Shown: positions 45,420 through 56,222, numbered from the stretch's first letter. The stretch is 64,000 nt of DNA from Vibrio pomeroyi (GCF_024347595.1 NZ_AP025507.1:1-64000), one strand, 5' to 3'. The notes: generated by a model not told the origin, from the letters alone. Translations and numbers: made by a program.

Positions 45420-45437
45420 GGCTCCCTATCGGGAGCC
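45420..45437. terminator. Hairpin between mpaA region and the Sel1 gene
   Basis: GGCTCCC and GGGAGCC flank a TATC loop, a perfect seven-base stem. There is no T run on the plus strand; the minus strand is followed by CGTTTTC, so it may end the Sel1 transcript. Confidence 0.5.
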
Positions 45438-45503
45438 TGTCATATGTCTAAATCTCGGTGCGGTTGAGTTCAATCAACTATCGGAGTTGCATGAAGCTTG
45501 TAT

Positions 45504-48224
45504 TTAATTACATCGAATGTAATCAGACTCCAAACATATTTTAGCTCTTTTTTTCGCCTCATTGACATCGGTTAATGTCATTCTTTTAGTCATTACATCG
45601 AAGTCGTTTTGCATCCCTTCCTTGCCATTATATTGAGCTAATTTTAACCACATGTAAGATATTTTATCGTTTTTAGTCACACCTTTACCTTCTGCGTACA
45701 TTACTCCAAGATTGTATTGAGCTGTCGCAAGTCCTTGCTCAGCTGCCTTCGTGTACAAAGACACCGCTTTTTTTTCATCTCGAGAAACACCGGTGCCCTT
45801 TGCGTACATAACACCTAGATTGTTTTGAGCATCTACATCACCCTGCTCCATGGCCTTTCTATACCAAGACACCGCCTCTTTATCATCTTGAGAAACACCT
45901 CGACCTTCTGCGTACATAACGCCTAGATTGTTTTGAGCTGTCGCAAGTCCTTGCTTAGCGGCCTTTCCGTACCAAGACACCGCCTCTTTATCGTCTTGAG
46001 AAACACCGATGCCTTCATCGTACATCCACCCTAAATGGTTTTGAGATCTCGCATGCCCCTGCTCTGCAGCCTTTTCATACCAATACACCGCTTCTTTATC
46101 GTCTTGAGAAACACCCGCACCTTGCTCGTAAGACATTCCAAGGTTATGTTGAGCATCTACAACCCCCTGATCAGCGGCCTTTTTATACCAAAACACCGCT
46201 TCTTTATCATCTCGGGAAACACCTCGGCCTTCTCCGTACATAACGCCTAGATTGTTTTGAGCTAGCGCATGTCCTTGCTCGACGGCCTTTTTATACCAAG
46301 ACACCGCTTCTTTATAGTCCTGAGAAACACCTAGGCCTTTTTCGTGCATAACGCCTAGATTGTTTTGAGCTAGCGCAAGTCCTTGCTCAGTGGCTTTTCT
46401 ATACCAAGATACTGCTTCTTCATAATTTTGAGAGATACCTCGACCTTCTACGTACATGCTGCCTAGATTGTTTTGAGCTAGCGCATGCCCTTGCTCAGCG
46501 GCCTTTCTAAACCACAACACCGCTTCTTCATAGTCTTGAATTACACCCACACCTCGTTCGTAAGACAATCCAAGATTATATTGAGCATCCATAGCACCCT
46601 GCTCAATGGCTTTTCTATACCAAGACACCGCTTCTTCATAATTTTGAGAAACACCTCGGCCTTCTGCGTACATGGTGCCTAGATTGTTTTGAGCTAGCGC
46701 GTGTCCTCGCTCTGCGGCCTTTCTATACCAATACACCGCTTCTTCATAATTTTGAGAAACACCTCGGCCTTCTGCGTACATAGCACCTAGATTGTTTTGA
46801 GCTAGCGCATGCCCTTGCTCAGCGGCCTTTCTAAACCACAACAGCGCCTCTTTATCATCTTGAGAAACACCTGTGCCCTCAACGTACATCCATCCTAACT
46901 TGGTTTGAGCTATTGCATACCCCTGCTCTGCCGCCTTTTGATACCAAGATACCGCCTCTTTATAATCTAGGGAAACGCCTGTGCCTTCGTCGTACATAAT
47001 GCCTAGATTGTTTTGGGCTCTCGCATACCCCTGCTCTGCGGCCTGTCTATACCAAGACACCGCCTCTTTATCATCTTGGGAAACACCTCTGCCTTCGTCG
47101 TACATCCACCCTAAGTTAGTTTGAGCGCTCGCATCACCGTGCTCAGCGGCCTTTCGATACCAAGACACCGCCTCTTTGTCATTTTGAGATACACCTCGGC
47201 CTTTTTCGTACATAACGCCAAGATTGTTTTGAGCTGTCGCGTTCCCCTGCTCAGCGGCCTTTCTATACCAAGACACCGCTTCTTTATAGTCCTGAGAAAC
47301 ACCTCGGCCTTCTTCGTACATAACGCCTAGATTGTTTTGAGCTCTCGCATGTCCTTGCTCAGCGGCCTTTCTATACCAAGACACCGCTTCTTTGTTATCT
47401 AAGGAAACACCGATGCCTTTTTCGTACATCCATCCTAAGTTAGTTTGAGCTCTTACATACCCCTGTTCAGCGGCCTTTCTATACCAAGACACCGCCTCTT
47501 TGTCATCTTGAGAGACACCTCGGCCATTTTCGTACATCCATCCTAAATTGTTTTGAGCTCTAGCGTACCCCTGCTCAGCGGCCTTTCTATACCAAGACAC
47601 CGCCTCTTTATCATCTTGAGAGACACCTCGGCCTTCGTCGTACATCCATCCTAAATTGTTTTGAGCGCTCGCCTCCCCCTGCTCAGCTGCCTTTTTATAC
47701 CAAGACACCGCCTCTTTATCATCTTGAGAAATACCTCGGCCTTCTTTATACATCCATCCTAAGTTAGTTTGAGCTCTCGCGTACCCCTGCTCAGCGGCCT
47801 TTCTATACCAAGACACTGATTCTTCATAATCTTGGGAAACACCTCGGCCTTCGTAGTACATCCATCCTAAATTGGTTTGAGCTCTTGCATACCCCTGCTC
47901 TGCGGCCTTTCTATACCAAGACACCGCCTCTTCATAATCTTGGGAAACACCTCTGCCTTTTTTGTACATCCGTCCTAAATTGGTTTGAGCTCTCGCGTAC
48001 CCTTGCTCTGCGGCCTTTCTATACCAAGACACTGCTTGTGTATCGTCCTGAGATACACCTTTTCCGTCTTCATACATAACGCCTAGATTAAATTGACCAT
48101 GAGCGTCCCCTTGCTCTGCCTGTTGAAAGTATGCAGCTTTTTTTGCTTCAATATCTTCTTGATGTCGATCTTGAGTGCACCCAGCCAAGCTAATAGAAAC
48201 TATTAAGAAAATTAAAATTCGCAT
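45504..48224 (-). CDS. Sel1-repeat lipoprotein, 23 repeats (906 aa)
   Basis: The lipoprotein signal is MRILIFLIVSISLAGC with C16 as the lipid-bearing cysteine, so it is a membrane-anchored protein facing the periplasm or surface. Residues 35-862 are 23 Sel1-like repeats of exactly 36 residues each (consensus AAEQGxAxAQNNLGxMY then EGRGVSQDDKEAVSWYRK), and residues 863-906 form a Cys-containing cap. Sel1 repeats build curved helical solenoids for protein-protein binding. The partner is unknown. Some repeats differ by only a few residues, so recombination between copies is likely and length should vary among strains. Confidence 0.92.
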   Translation of the reverse strand: MRILIFLIVSISLAGCTQDRHQEDIEAKKAAYFQQAEQGDAHGQFNLGVMYEDGKGVSQDDTQAVSWYRKAAEQGYARAQTNLGRMYKKGRGVSQDYEEAVSWYRKAAEQGYARAQTNLGWMYYEGRGVSQDYEESVSWYRKAAEQGYARAQTNLGWMYKEGRGISQDDKEAVSWYKKAAEQGEASAQNNLGWMYDEGRGVSQDDKEAVSWYRKAAEQGYARAQNNLGWMYENGRGVSQDDKEAVSWYRKAAEQGYVRAQTNLGWMYEKGIGVSLDNKEAVSWYRKAAEQGHARAQNNLGVMYEEGRGVSQDYKEAVSWYRKAAEQGNATAQNNLGVMYEKGRGVSQNDKEAVSWYRKAAEHGDASAQTNLGWMYDEGRGVSQDDKEAVSWYRQAAEQGYARAQNNLGIMYDEGTGVSLDYKEAVSWYQKAAEQGYAIAQTKLGWMYVEGTGVSQDDKEALLWFRKAAEQGHALAQNNLGAMYAEGRGVSQNYEEAVYWYRKAAERGHALAQNNLGTMYAEGRGVSQNYEEAVSWYRKAIEQGAMDAQYNLGLSYERGVGVIQDYEEAVLWFRKAAEQGHALAQNNLGSMYVEGRGISQNYEEAVSWYRKATEQGLALAQNNLGVMHEKGLGVSQDYKEAVSWYKKAVEQGHALAQNNLGVMYGEGRGVSRDDKEAVFWYKKAADQGVVDAQHNLGMSYEQGAGVSQDDKEAVYWYEKAAEQGHARSQNHLGWMYDEGIGVSQDDKEAVSWYGKAAKQGLATAQNNLGVMYAEGRGVSQDDKEAVSWYRKAMEQGDVDAQNNLGVMYAKGTGVSRDEKKAVSLYTKAAEQGLATAQYNLGVMYAEGKGVTKNDKISYMWLKLAQYNGKEGMQNDFDVMTKRMTLTDVNEAKKRAKICLESDYIRCN
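45639..48122 (-). repeat. 23 tandem 108-base Sel1 repeats
   Basis: The repeats are exactly 36 codons each, end to end, with no gaps or frameshift. On the plus strand the shared core is close to CTATACCAAGACACCG in most units. Confidence 0.9.
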
Positions 48225-48691
48225 CTCTGACTCTGTTATATAAGTAATAATTATTATTTATGTGTGTAACTTGTGATTTCCACAAAATCTATGACAAGTA
48301 GTAACAAAGTCGCTATAGCGACCTTTAAATATCAAGTAATAAGATAATGCGATCTTCTCTTTGTTACTTTTTATAAAATCAATAAGTTAGAAGAAAGTCA
48401 ATCGATCGAAGTGCTTATTGTTGCATATGTTGCATATTTACTGCGTTTGAGTGAATTCTAGTCGGGAAAGGCTCGTCGCTAAATTGTGTAGAGTATTCAA
48501 TCTGTCAAATAAACGGGCAGGGATGTAACAGTCGAGAATCAACTGAATCGACTGAATCGACTATTGAGAAGTTAACTAGGAATAAATTCTTGAGGGTTAA
48601 ACTTAACAAGTTCAGTAGCTGAAACTCCTGTGTTGCGTACATAACGAGTCACAAAGTAGTGCCCCCCTCACGCATAACACAACTAGCTCCC
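48225..48691. other. 467-base gap with short repeats and a palindrome
   Basis: Upstream of the Sel1 gene. It contains a perfect 14-base palindrome GTCGCTATAGCGAC (48309-48322), a doubled GTTGCATAT (about 48420-48438) and a doubled ACTGAATCG (48542-48559). No gene or clear promoter is seen. Confidence 0.4.
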
Positions 48692-49036
48692 CTAATGACT
48701 CACCGACGTCGAAAACAGGTTGATAATCACCACACCAGCCAGAATCAAAGCGATGCCGATGATCGCGAAGATATCGAGCTTTTGCCCGTAAACCAGCCAA
48801 GATAGGGCTGCGACCAGCACTATCCCTGCCCCACACCAAATCGCATACGCCACACCCAAAGACATGGTTTGCACTGTGAGAGACAACAGATAAAAGGCAC
48901 AGCCGTAGCTCGCCAATACTGCGATAGTGGCCGGTAAAGAAGTAAATTGCTGCGTTTTAGGTAATAGAGAAGTTGCGACAACTTCAAGCACTATGGCGAG
49001 TGACAGCATCACTGGGGGTGGGAGAGATAAAAGCAT
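48692..49036 (-). CDS. Small multidrug resistance (SMR) exporter (114 aa)
   Basis: A four-helix inner-membrane proton antiporter. The conserved glutamate is at E18 (LAIVLEVVATSLLPKT), and AYAIWCGAGIVLV holds the SMR tryptophan. It belongs to the EmrE/QacE side of the family, which exports quaternary ammonium compounds. The ATG at 49036 is used; an ATG at 49048 gives four more residues. It is monocistronic. A second SMR gene is found at 54256. Confidence 0.88.
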   Translation of the reverse strand: MLLSLPPPVMLSLAIVLEVVATSLLPKTQQFTSLPATIAVLASYGCAFYLLSLTVQTMSLGVAYAIWCGAGIVLVAALSWLVYGQKLDIFAIIGIALILAGVVIINLFSTSVSH

Positions 49037-49192
49037 CTTTGAGTCCACAACAATAAAATACGGCGCTCAGGATATTGTAGTTTTATTTCCAATTCATGCG
49101 ATTTTCAGTAAGCAATTATTATGACGTACCCTAAAATGCCTTAATCAAAAAACTCAATGAATAGATTTTAGATAACTCATCCTTATATGAAA

Positions 49193-49230
49193 TAAAAGAG
49201 CCCGCTAACTCATGGCTAACAGGCTCTTTC
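49193..49230 (-). terminator. Terminator of the metallophosphoesterase gene
   Basis: AAAGAGCC and GGCTCTTT pair around an internal (GCTAAC/GTTAGC-like) stem; on the minus strand it ends TTTTATTT. Confidence 0.8.
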
Positions 49231-49279
49231 CAATCAAACAACCAAGGTGTTTAGTCTTTTAAAAACAAGGATATAACGC

Positions 49280-51448
49280 TTATTTTGCTGATGTAGAGTC
49301 TCTTAAAATATCGCGCTTAACTTCACCTTTCAGATCCGTCAGGGTTTGTTGGTCGATATCAATCAAGAAGTGGTCACTCGCTTGACCTGTTGCGAATTTT
49401 TCAAGAATCACGAACAAGCTGCCGAAACGAGAGCGGAACACTTCACCTACGGTATATTGGCCAAGGTCACCCAGCTCTGAATCCACGGTGCCGTCAAACT
49501 CAGCTAGCTCACGGCTTAGCAGTTCGTATTGGCGAAGTTGAGTTTCACCGATATCACGGAACGCCAGTTCGTCTGCATTACGTAGTCGGTAGAAATCAGT
49601 TGCGAGAGTTTCACCTTCCCATGTAGCGAAATCTTCGAGCACTAGACCTTCTTGAGATGCAATAGCTTCAGCTTCAACTTTAGCTGCTTGCCAGTCTTGC
49701 TTAAATTGTTCGTAATCGTCTACGCCATTTACAACACAACCCTCGACTGGATAACCCAGCTTGTCTGCTAATTGACAAACCGTGAACTGCGTTTCTAGCT
49801 GAGACATGATCATCATCTCTTTACCATTCATTTCCATGATCATAGCGCGCATTTCGATTGGCCAGTCACTAGGAAGAAAACGTAGACGCGTTAATTCGCG
49901 GATATGCCAGTCGGTGAGTTCGTAGTAGCTTTCAGAATCTAGAATTTCTTTATTCCAAATCTTAGCTTTTGCTTCATCATCGCCCGCGCTTGCTGTTAGG
50001 TGCGCATGCTCTTCTTCATAATGACTAAACAACTCGTTGTAACGTGCCACTTGGTCGATGACTACCGTCTCTACTTCAATTTGGTTATCAGGGCGAATGT
50101 TCAGCAGCTTGTAGGCTGGAATGTAACCCGCTAGCGATGGTGCTTGAATATTAAAGAGTGTGTGCTGTACGCCATCGATATTGAAACTCTTCTTCCCCGT
50201 GTCGTTAAAGTGCATGTGACCACCAACGTGGATGTTTAAGCCCGTCGCTGCCAATGCTCGGCTGGTATTGTCATCTGGTTCACGAGCCAATTGATGGCTT
50301 CCTTCGCCAAACAAGTCTTCAATCTCTTCAGAAGCACCGTTGTAGAAATCGGTCATTGGGAAGTGCGAGAAGGAAACAAGCGTCTTGTTCTGCTCTTTCG
50401 CTGCTTTTACCACATCAGAGATCCAATCGATCACATGCTCTTTGTGAGTCAGCATCATGTTGTAGCCAGCGCTGCTTGAACCATCAAAAGTATTGCCATC
50501 TACAGAGCTATCAGACGAGTTTTCTTTAGGACGATAAACATTCGCGTCGATTGCCAACAACCACAACCCTTTAACTGGCTCGACTAAATAACTGGTATCA
50601 GGCACTTCAGAACAGCTTGAGTAACCACTTTCTTTGTAGCTGCCACCTGTCCCTTCGTAACAGATCTCGTACATGCGCTTATCAAAAGCCGCTTCTTCTT
50701 TCGCTAATTCATAGCTGTAATTGGTTCGAGCTTGGTCGCTGCTGTAAGGGGTTTCAAAGTAGAGGTAATCTTGTTGAGGGTAGAAGCCGTGAGTACCTAG
50801 GATGCTCATGATCTCTTCATAGCCCCACTCTCGTACTTCTTCAGTACATATGGTAGCTAGGTTGTCGCCTTCACCGGGAATGGTTGTCCATTCACCCTCA
50901 TAGCCAACACACTCTTCTTTACCGCGGCTGTAGATACGCTGATTCTTACCACCCTCGCCAAGGTAATCCGATTTACCTGCTGGGATTGTAAATGGACGCA
51001 CTGGATCGTGGTTACCCGGCGCTGCAAAAAACTCAAGGCCGTACGTTTCACGATAGTGGTCAAAAATGCTAACCAAGCCACGCATATGAATCGGTTGACC
51101 GTCGTCGCTAAAGTCACCGGGTAAGGCTACGTATTTAACGCCACGCTCAACCACATCATCCAATGCTGCGATCATCGCAAAGTAGTTTTCATTGAACAGA
51201 CGGGTGGAGTTCATCTGTGACTCCATCGTTCGGATTGTCGCGTACTTGCCACTATCCGAGTTGTAGAGCCCTGCGAACGAACCATCTTCAAATGTACCGT
51301 AAACATCATGGAAATGGATATCTGGCATGAACGCAACTTGTACTGCGCTCTCTAGATTACCGTTGTCGTCACTTGGTGAACTTGAATTACAACCAACCAG
51401 TGTGGCTGCTATCAAGCCTGACAGTACGGTCAATGTACTCTTTTTCAT
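49280..51448 (-). CDS. Large lipoprotein metallophosphoesterase, calcineurin-like (722 aa)
   Basis: The lipobox is LVGC at residues 17-20. The metal-binding motifs come in order: D-x-H in MPDIHFHD (43-45), G-D in LPGDFSDDG (111-112), G-N-H-D in APGNHDP (145-148), then the histidine of SFSHFP and G-H-M-H in HVGGHMHFND. About 250 residues after the catalytic part are unassigned and helical. Likely it cuts phosphate esters at the outer face of a membrane. The start at 51448 has GGAAGAG upstream; the ATG at 51571 would put the lipobox 40 residues too deep. Confidence 0.88.
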   Translation of the reverse strand: MKKSTLTVLSGLIAATLVGCNSSSPSDDNGNLESAVQVAFMPDIHFHDVYGTFEDGSFAGLYNSDSGKYATIRTMESQMNSTRLFNENYFAMIAALDDVVERGVKYVALPGDFSDDGQPIHMRGLVSIFDHYRETYGLEFFAAPGNHDPVRPFTIPAGKSDYLGEGGKNQRIYSRGKEECVGYEGEWTTIPGEGDNLATICTEEVREWGYEEIMSILGTHGFYPQQDYLYFETPYSSDQARTNYSYELAKEEAAFDKRMYEICYEGTGGSYKESGYSSCSEVPDTSYLVEPVKGLWLLAIDANVYRPKENSSDSSVDGNTFDGSSSAGYNMMLTHKEHVIDWISDVVKAAKEQNKTLVSFSHFPMTDFYNGASEEIEDLFGEGSHQLAREPDDNTSRALAATGLNIHVGGHMHFNDTGKKSFNIDGVQHTLFNIQAPSLAGYIPAYKLLNIRPDNQIEVETVVIDQVARYNELFSHYEEEHAHLTASAGDDEAKAKIWNKEILDSESYYELTDWHIRELTRLRFLPSDWPIEMRAMIMEMNGKEMMIMSQLETQFTVCQLADKLGYPVEGCVVNGVDDYEQFKQDWQAAKVEAEAIASQEGLVLEDFATWEGETLATDFYRLRNADELAFRDIGETQLRQYELLSRELAEFDGTVDSELGDLGQYTVGEVFRSRFGSLFVILEKFATGQASDHFLIDIDQQTLTDLKGEVKRDILRDSTSAK

Positions 51449-51784
51449 TTTCTCTTCCCAAAAAGTTAGAACTAAAAATTTGGCGAGGAGATTAGGTGAG
51501 AAAAATGACATTATAGTTTCTGATATCTTACAAAACATCGCATGCAGAGTACTTATGCGACCTTGCTTCAATCCTTAAAATTCAATCAGTTAGCCAACAT
51601 CACAACCATCAATAATTTGGTAATACAAATCAGATGTAAGTATACAAACCATCACACATCGATAGACCGAACATCAATGGTAGCAATGCATCCAAGCGAT
51701 TCAAAAGCACAACCCCTTTCCTAAAAGTGGCTTATTGGTCTTAAGGTTTACGACCACTAAGTCGGGCAGGCTCTCAATGCCAAC

Positions 51785-51802
51785 TATTACATATATGTAA
51801 TA
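51785..51802. promoter_or_regulatory. Perfect 18-base AT palindrome upstream of frmA
   Basis: TATTACATATATGTAATA reads the same on both strands and lies about 160 bases before frmA. It could be an operator for either divergent gene. Confidence 0.4.
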
Positions 51803-51885
51803 ATCATTTTCCATTTCGGGGGATTATCAAAACCTAGAGTCACACCTATACTAGCTCCAACAAAACGAGAGAGCGGAAACAAACT

Positions 51886-53111
<1,226 letters not shown>

Positions 53112-53119
53112 TTCTCCTT

Positions 53120-53209
53120 GGTCTCGATACTTAGGTGTCGAGACCACAGTTCTGACTTAAACATCAGAGCGAAACTGTCTTCACCACCTCCTGCCCGGTG
53201 GGTGGTGAA
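53120..53209 (+). promoter_or_regulatory. Two hairpins in the frmA-frmB spacer
   Basis: The first stem is GGTCTCGA/TCGAGACC (53120-53127, 53138-53145) and the second TTCACCACC/GGTGGTGAA (53180-53188, 53201-53209). Neither is followed by a T run, so they may be RNA-stability or attenuation elements rather than terminators. Confidence 0.45.
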
Positions 53210-53267
53210 ACTTTAAGTTATATAGACAAATTTACTCCCAAACCATCAACCTAACGGAGCACAATAG

Positions 53268-54107
53268 ATGACAATCGAAAACATTAGCCAAGCAAAGGTT
53301 GCTGGTGGTTGGCACAAACAATACACCCACTTTTCTGCAACGCTTAACTGCAACATGCGTTTCGCGATTTTCTTGCCACCTAACGCAAGCAAAGAAAACC
53401 CAGTTCCTGTTTTGTATTGGTTATCAGGCTTAACCTGTACCGATGAAAACTTCATGCAAAAAGCCGGCGCATTCAAAGCCGCGGCTGAGCAAGGCATTGC
53501 CATTGTTGCCCCAGACACAAGCCCACGTGGCGAAGGTGTTGCCGACAATGACAACTACGATTTAGGCCAAGGCGCAGGCTTCTACGTAAATGCCACTCAA
53601 GCACCATGGGACAGCCATTACCACATGTACGATTACGTGGTGACAGAGCTCCCAGCGCTGATTGAATCTTTCTTCCCTGTGACATCAGTGAAATCAATTT
53701 CTGGTCACAGCATGGGCGGACACGGTGCCCTAACGATTGGCATCAAGAACGAAGATAGCTACCGTTCTATCTCGGCATTCAGCCCAATCACGAACCCAAT
53801 GCAATGCCCTTGGGGACAAAAAGCCTTCAACCAATATCTAGGCTTAGATATTGAAGAGTGGAAACACTACGATGCCTCTGAGCTTCTAAAAACCAAAGGC
53901 ACTAAACTGCCAATGTTGGTAGACCAAGGCGAAGCAGACAATTTCCTAATTGAGCAGCTAAAGCCTGAGCAATTGGTCGAAGCAGCTAAGGTAGCCAATG
54001 CCGATTTAGAGCTACGTATGCAGCCAGGTTACGACCACAGCTACTACTTTATCTCTAGCTTTATTGATGAACATATTGAGTTCCACGCTGCTTACCTAAA
54101 CAAGTAG
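53268..54107 (+). CDS. frmB: S-formylglutathione hydrolase (279 aa)
   Basis: An esterase-D alpha/beta hydrolase that splits S-formylglutathione to formate and glutathione. The nucleophile is S148 in SGHSMGGHGAL, the acid is the aspartate around residue 225 (LVDQGEADNF), and the histidine is in GYDHSYYF near 258. It is close to the frmA gene, with two hairpins in the 156-base spacer. A terminator closes the operon. Confidence 0.95.
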   Translation: MTIENISQAKVAGGWHKQYTHFSATLNCNMRFAIFLPPNASKENPVPVLYWLSGLTCTDENFMQKAGAFKAAAEQGIAIVAPDTSPRGEGVADNDNYDLGQGAGFYVNATQAPWDSHYHMYDYVVTELPALIESFFPVTSVKSISGHSMGGHGALTIGIKNEDSYRSISAFSPITNPMQCPWGQKAFNQYLGLDIEEWKHYDASELLKTKGTKLPMLVDQGEADNFLIEQLKPEQLVEAAKVANADLELRMQPGYDHSYYFISSFIDEHIEFHAAYLNK

Positions 54108-54118
54108 AGACACCTATT

Positions 54119-54158
54119 TAGCCCACACCTTGCAAAAGCGTGAGGTGTGGGCTTTTTT
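54119..54158 (+). terminator. Terminator after frmB
   Basis: AGCCCACACCT and AGGTGTGGGCT form a stem around GCAAAAGCG and are followed by T6. Confidence 0.88.
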
Positions 54159-54255
54159 ATGCCTGCTGTTTAGCTTCAGCAACCTTAAACAACGATTAGC
54201 ACTTTTAAACTCCTCCCTATACCAACACAAATAACATAACGACAAAGGTACGAAT

Positions 54256-54588
54256 ATGAGCTGGTTTTTCTTGATGATGGGCGTAATGGCTGAAGCACTT
54301 TCTCACGTTGCACTTAAAGCCACCGATGGATTTAGTTTGTCTAAACCAGTACCAGCTTTACTGGTTATCTCAGGGCACTTGGCAGCGTTTCTATTTTTGA
54401 GCCAAGCGATGAAGGGTATGCCTGTTGGTGTGGTGCATTCTCTATGGGCAGGGTTAGCTATTTTGACAGTGAGCTTAATATCGACCTTCGTTTACAGCCA
54501 ACATCTGGACACAAAAGTTTGGATTGGCATGGGGCTTGTTGCCGCAGGCGTCATGTTGATCAACCTATCACAAGGCCACGCTCACTAA
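54256..54588 (+). CDS. Small multidrug resistance (SMR) protein (110 aa)
   Basis: A four-helix SMR exporter with the conserved glutamate at E13 (GVMAEALSHVALKAT) and the VHSLWAGLAILTVSL helix 3 region. Its histidine (H17) and the altered W region set it apart from the SMR at 48692, so its substrate may differ. It is the next gene after frmB but past a terminator. AAAGGTACGAAT precedes the ATG. Confidence 0.85.
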   Translation: MSWFFLMMGVMAEALSHVALKATDGFSLSKPVPALLVISGHLAAFLFLSQAMKGMPVGVVHSLWAGLAILTVSLISTFVYSQHLDTKVWIGMGLVAAGVMLINLSQGHAH

Positions 54589-54762
54589 TTTATCCAGACG
54601 CTTTTTGATAGAAAGCGTCTGAAACGTAAATTATGAACAGTGCGTCAACTTGTTCAAACTTCCTAACAGAGTGGTGCCGCCTTCACTTATTCATACTCTT
54701 ACAATCGACAAATCAAACCTGTTACCATGGCACCTTCAACATCACCTATTTTGAAGGTTGCT

Positions 54763-55164
54763 ATGAAAGCAATTAAGACTCTTTTCTTCCTGATGGTTTT
54801 ACTGAGCGGTCTGTTTACCGCTTGGCTGTTTATCCCGATTCCAGCGACCATGGACAAGCAAACGCTTGATGTCCCATTAACGGAACCATTCAAGCTTGTG
54901 GCGTATCGCAGCAACCCAAATGATGCGAGCAAGCCGCTGACTTATCACTACTATGTGATTTCAGATGTGGTTGGAGTGGACGACATGAACCCGTTTTTGA
55001 TTACCACAGACCAGTTCGTAAAACTTGGCGAGTTCGATGAGAACACATTCAGCCTAACGGTTAACGGCAAGATCGAAAGCTACACCAACGACTTGTGGAT
55101 CAAAAAATCGGACGGCAAGCTTCAGCACTGGTACGTGAGTATTAATGCAAACTATATTCGTTAG
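54763..55164 (+). CDS. Hypothetical membrane-anchored protein (133 aa)
   Basis: An N-terminal hydrophobic segment (about 4-24, FFLMVLLSGLFTAWLFIPI) that could be a signal anchor, then a beta-rich domain of about 105 residues with no family that I recognise. The start at 54763 has GAAGG upstream, better than the ATG at 54727. It stands alone and a terminator follows. Confidence 0.72.
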   Translation: MKAIKTLFFLMVLLSGLFTAWLFIPIPATMDKQTLDVPLTEPFKLVAYRSNPNDASKPLTYHYYVISDVVGVDDMNPFLITTDQFVKLGEFDENTFSLTVNGKIESYTNDLWIKKSDGKLQHWYVSINANYIR

Positions 55165-55190
55165 AGTCGAATCCCAATAGACCCTATTTT

Positions 55191-55224
55191 AAAACTGCGC
55201 TTTGGCTTCCAAGCGCAGTTTTTG
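55191..55224 (+). terminator. Terminator after the hypothetical membrane protein
   Basis: AAAACTGCGCTT and AAGCGCAGTTTT pair around TGGCTTCC; T5 follows. Confidence 0.85.
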
Positions 55225-55341
55225 TTTCTAGCCTCCCCAAAGCAGGTCTCACAAGCCATGCAGGTGTCATAAGCTCTACAGATGTTATAAGCTCCACCTA
55301 TGCTCGACTCCCAATAAATCAAAAACAATAAAGGATCACCC

Positions 55342-56079
55342 GTGGAATTTACGCTCGACAAATTTAACGGCATCATCATTGACCCAGAGACAGCGCCTCA
55401 AGATGCTGATTCATTCAACGCCGAACTTAGCGAGATAACCCAATTTTCGAAGCAGAATAACAAAGGCATTATTTGGATTAGCCTGCCTATTTCGCTCTCG
55501 CACCTTATTCCGATAACGACGGAACTTGGCTTTGTGTTCCACAACTGTCTAGAAGACGAGATTACGCTGATCCACAAATCCGAAATCGTCGAGTTTGTGC
55601 CTTTCATCCCGACCCACACCTTAGGTGCAGGTGCGTTGATCACAAATGAACATAACCAAGTGCTGATGATCAAAGAGCACGGCATGACAGGCTACAAACT
55701 ACCTGGCGGCCACATTGAGCTTGGTGAAGGTATTGAAGAGTCTGTGGTTCGAGAAACATTAGAAGAGACCGGCATCGAAGCCACGTTCGTGTCTGTGGTT
55801 GGCATGGCGACAAGGCACCCATATCAGTTCGGTAAATCGAACCTCTACTTTGTATGTCACCTTACCGCTCAAACTCAAGAGATCGCGATTCAAGACACCG
55901 ATGAAATTGCAGAAGCAAAATGGGTCGATGTGGATGAGTTTATTAACAACGCTGAAAACTACCCGTTCAACCGCCAGATGGTTGGTTCTTTGATTGGCAA
56001 ACAAGGATTAGAGCTTACCCAGCTAGAAGGCAACTACGGCCCAACCCACAAGCCCGAGATCTTCTTTTCGAAAAGCTAG
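55342..56079 (+). CDS. Nudix hydrolase with pre-Nudix domain, NUDT6-like (245 aa)
   Basis: Residues about 1-85 are a pre-Nudix domain (FNGIIIDPETAP and IWISLPISLSHLIPITTELGF) as in NUDT6-type proteins. Residues about 93-230 are the Nudix fold. The Nudix box starts GGHIELGEGIEESVVRE and ends LEETGI (122-145), so the catalytic residues are all kept. It should cleave nucleoside diphosphate-linked compounds; the exact substrate is unknown. The GTG at 55342 follows GGATCACCC, a weak ribosome site. Confidence 0.9.
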   Translation: MEFTLDKFNGIIIDPETAPQDADSFNAELSEITQFSKQNNKGIIWISLPISLSHLIPITTELGFVFHNCLEDEITLIHKSEIVEFVPFIPTHTLGAGALITNEHNQVLMIKEHGMTGYKLPGGHIELGEGIEESVVRETLEETGIEATFVSVVGMATRHPYQFGKSNLYFVCHLTAQTQEIAIQDTDEIAEAKWVDVDEFINNAENYPFNRQMVGSLIGKQGLELTQLEGNYGPTHKPEIFFSKS

Positions 56080-56099
56080 AGTCACTCAAACATAAAAAC

Positions 56100-56125
56100 A
56101 CCCAACTCACTGAATTGGGCGTTTT
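56100..56125. terminator. Weak hairpin between Nudix and aldehyde dehydrogenase genes
   Basis: CCCAA and TTGGG form a short stem followed by TTTT in the convergent spacer. Confidence 0.5.
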
Positions 56126-56222
56126 GCTTTTACTTTTTGTTTTTCTTAAGCCGACTGCGTTGTTAATTTTCTCTAATTCAGAAAGCTATCTTTAGAACAT
56201 ATCTATTTTAGAAAAGCCTAGT

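Noticed and set aside
47121..47330. Several open frames on the plus strand across the Sel1 array
   Set aside because: They repeat the same reverse-strand shadow in each unit and have no ribosome sites.
45639..48122. Sel1 tandem array viewed as a CRISPR or minisatellite
   Set aside because: Units are 108 bases, fully coding and in frame with one lipoprotein. There are no spacers, so this is a protein repeat.
48612..48839. Frame of 75 residues overlapping the SMR gene in another frame
   Set aside because: It lies mostly over the SMR coding region and has no independent support.
54131..54152. Possible operon link of frmA-frmB with the SMR gene
   Set aside because: A strong terminator and 148 bases separate them, so co-transcription is not supported.
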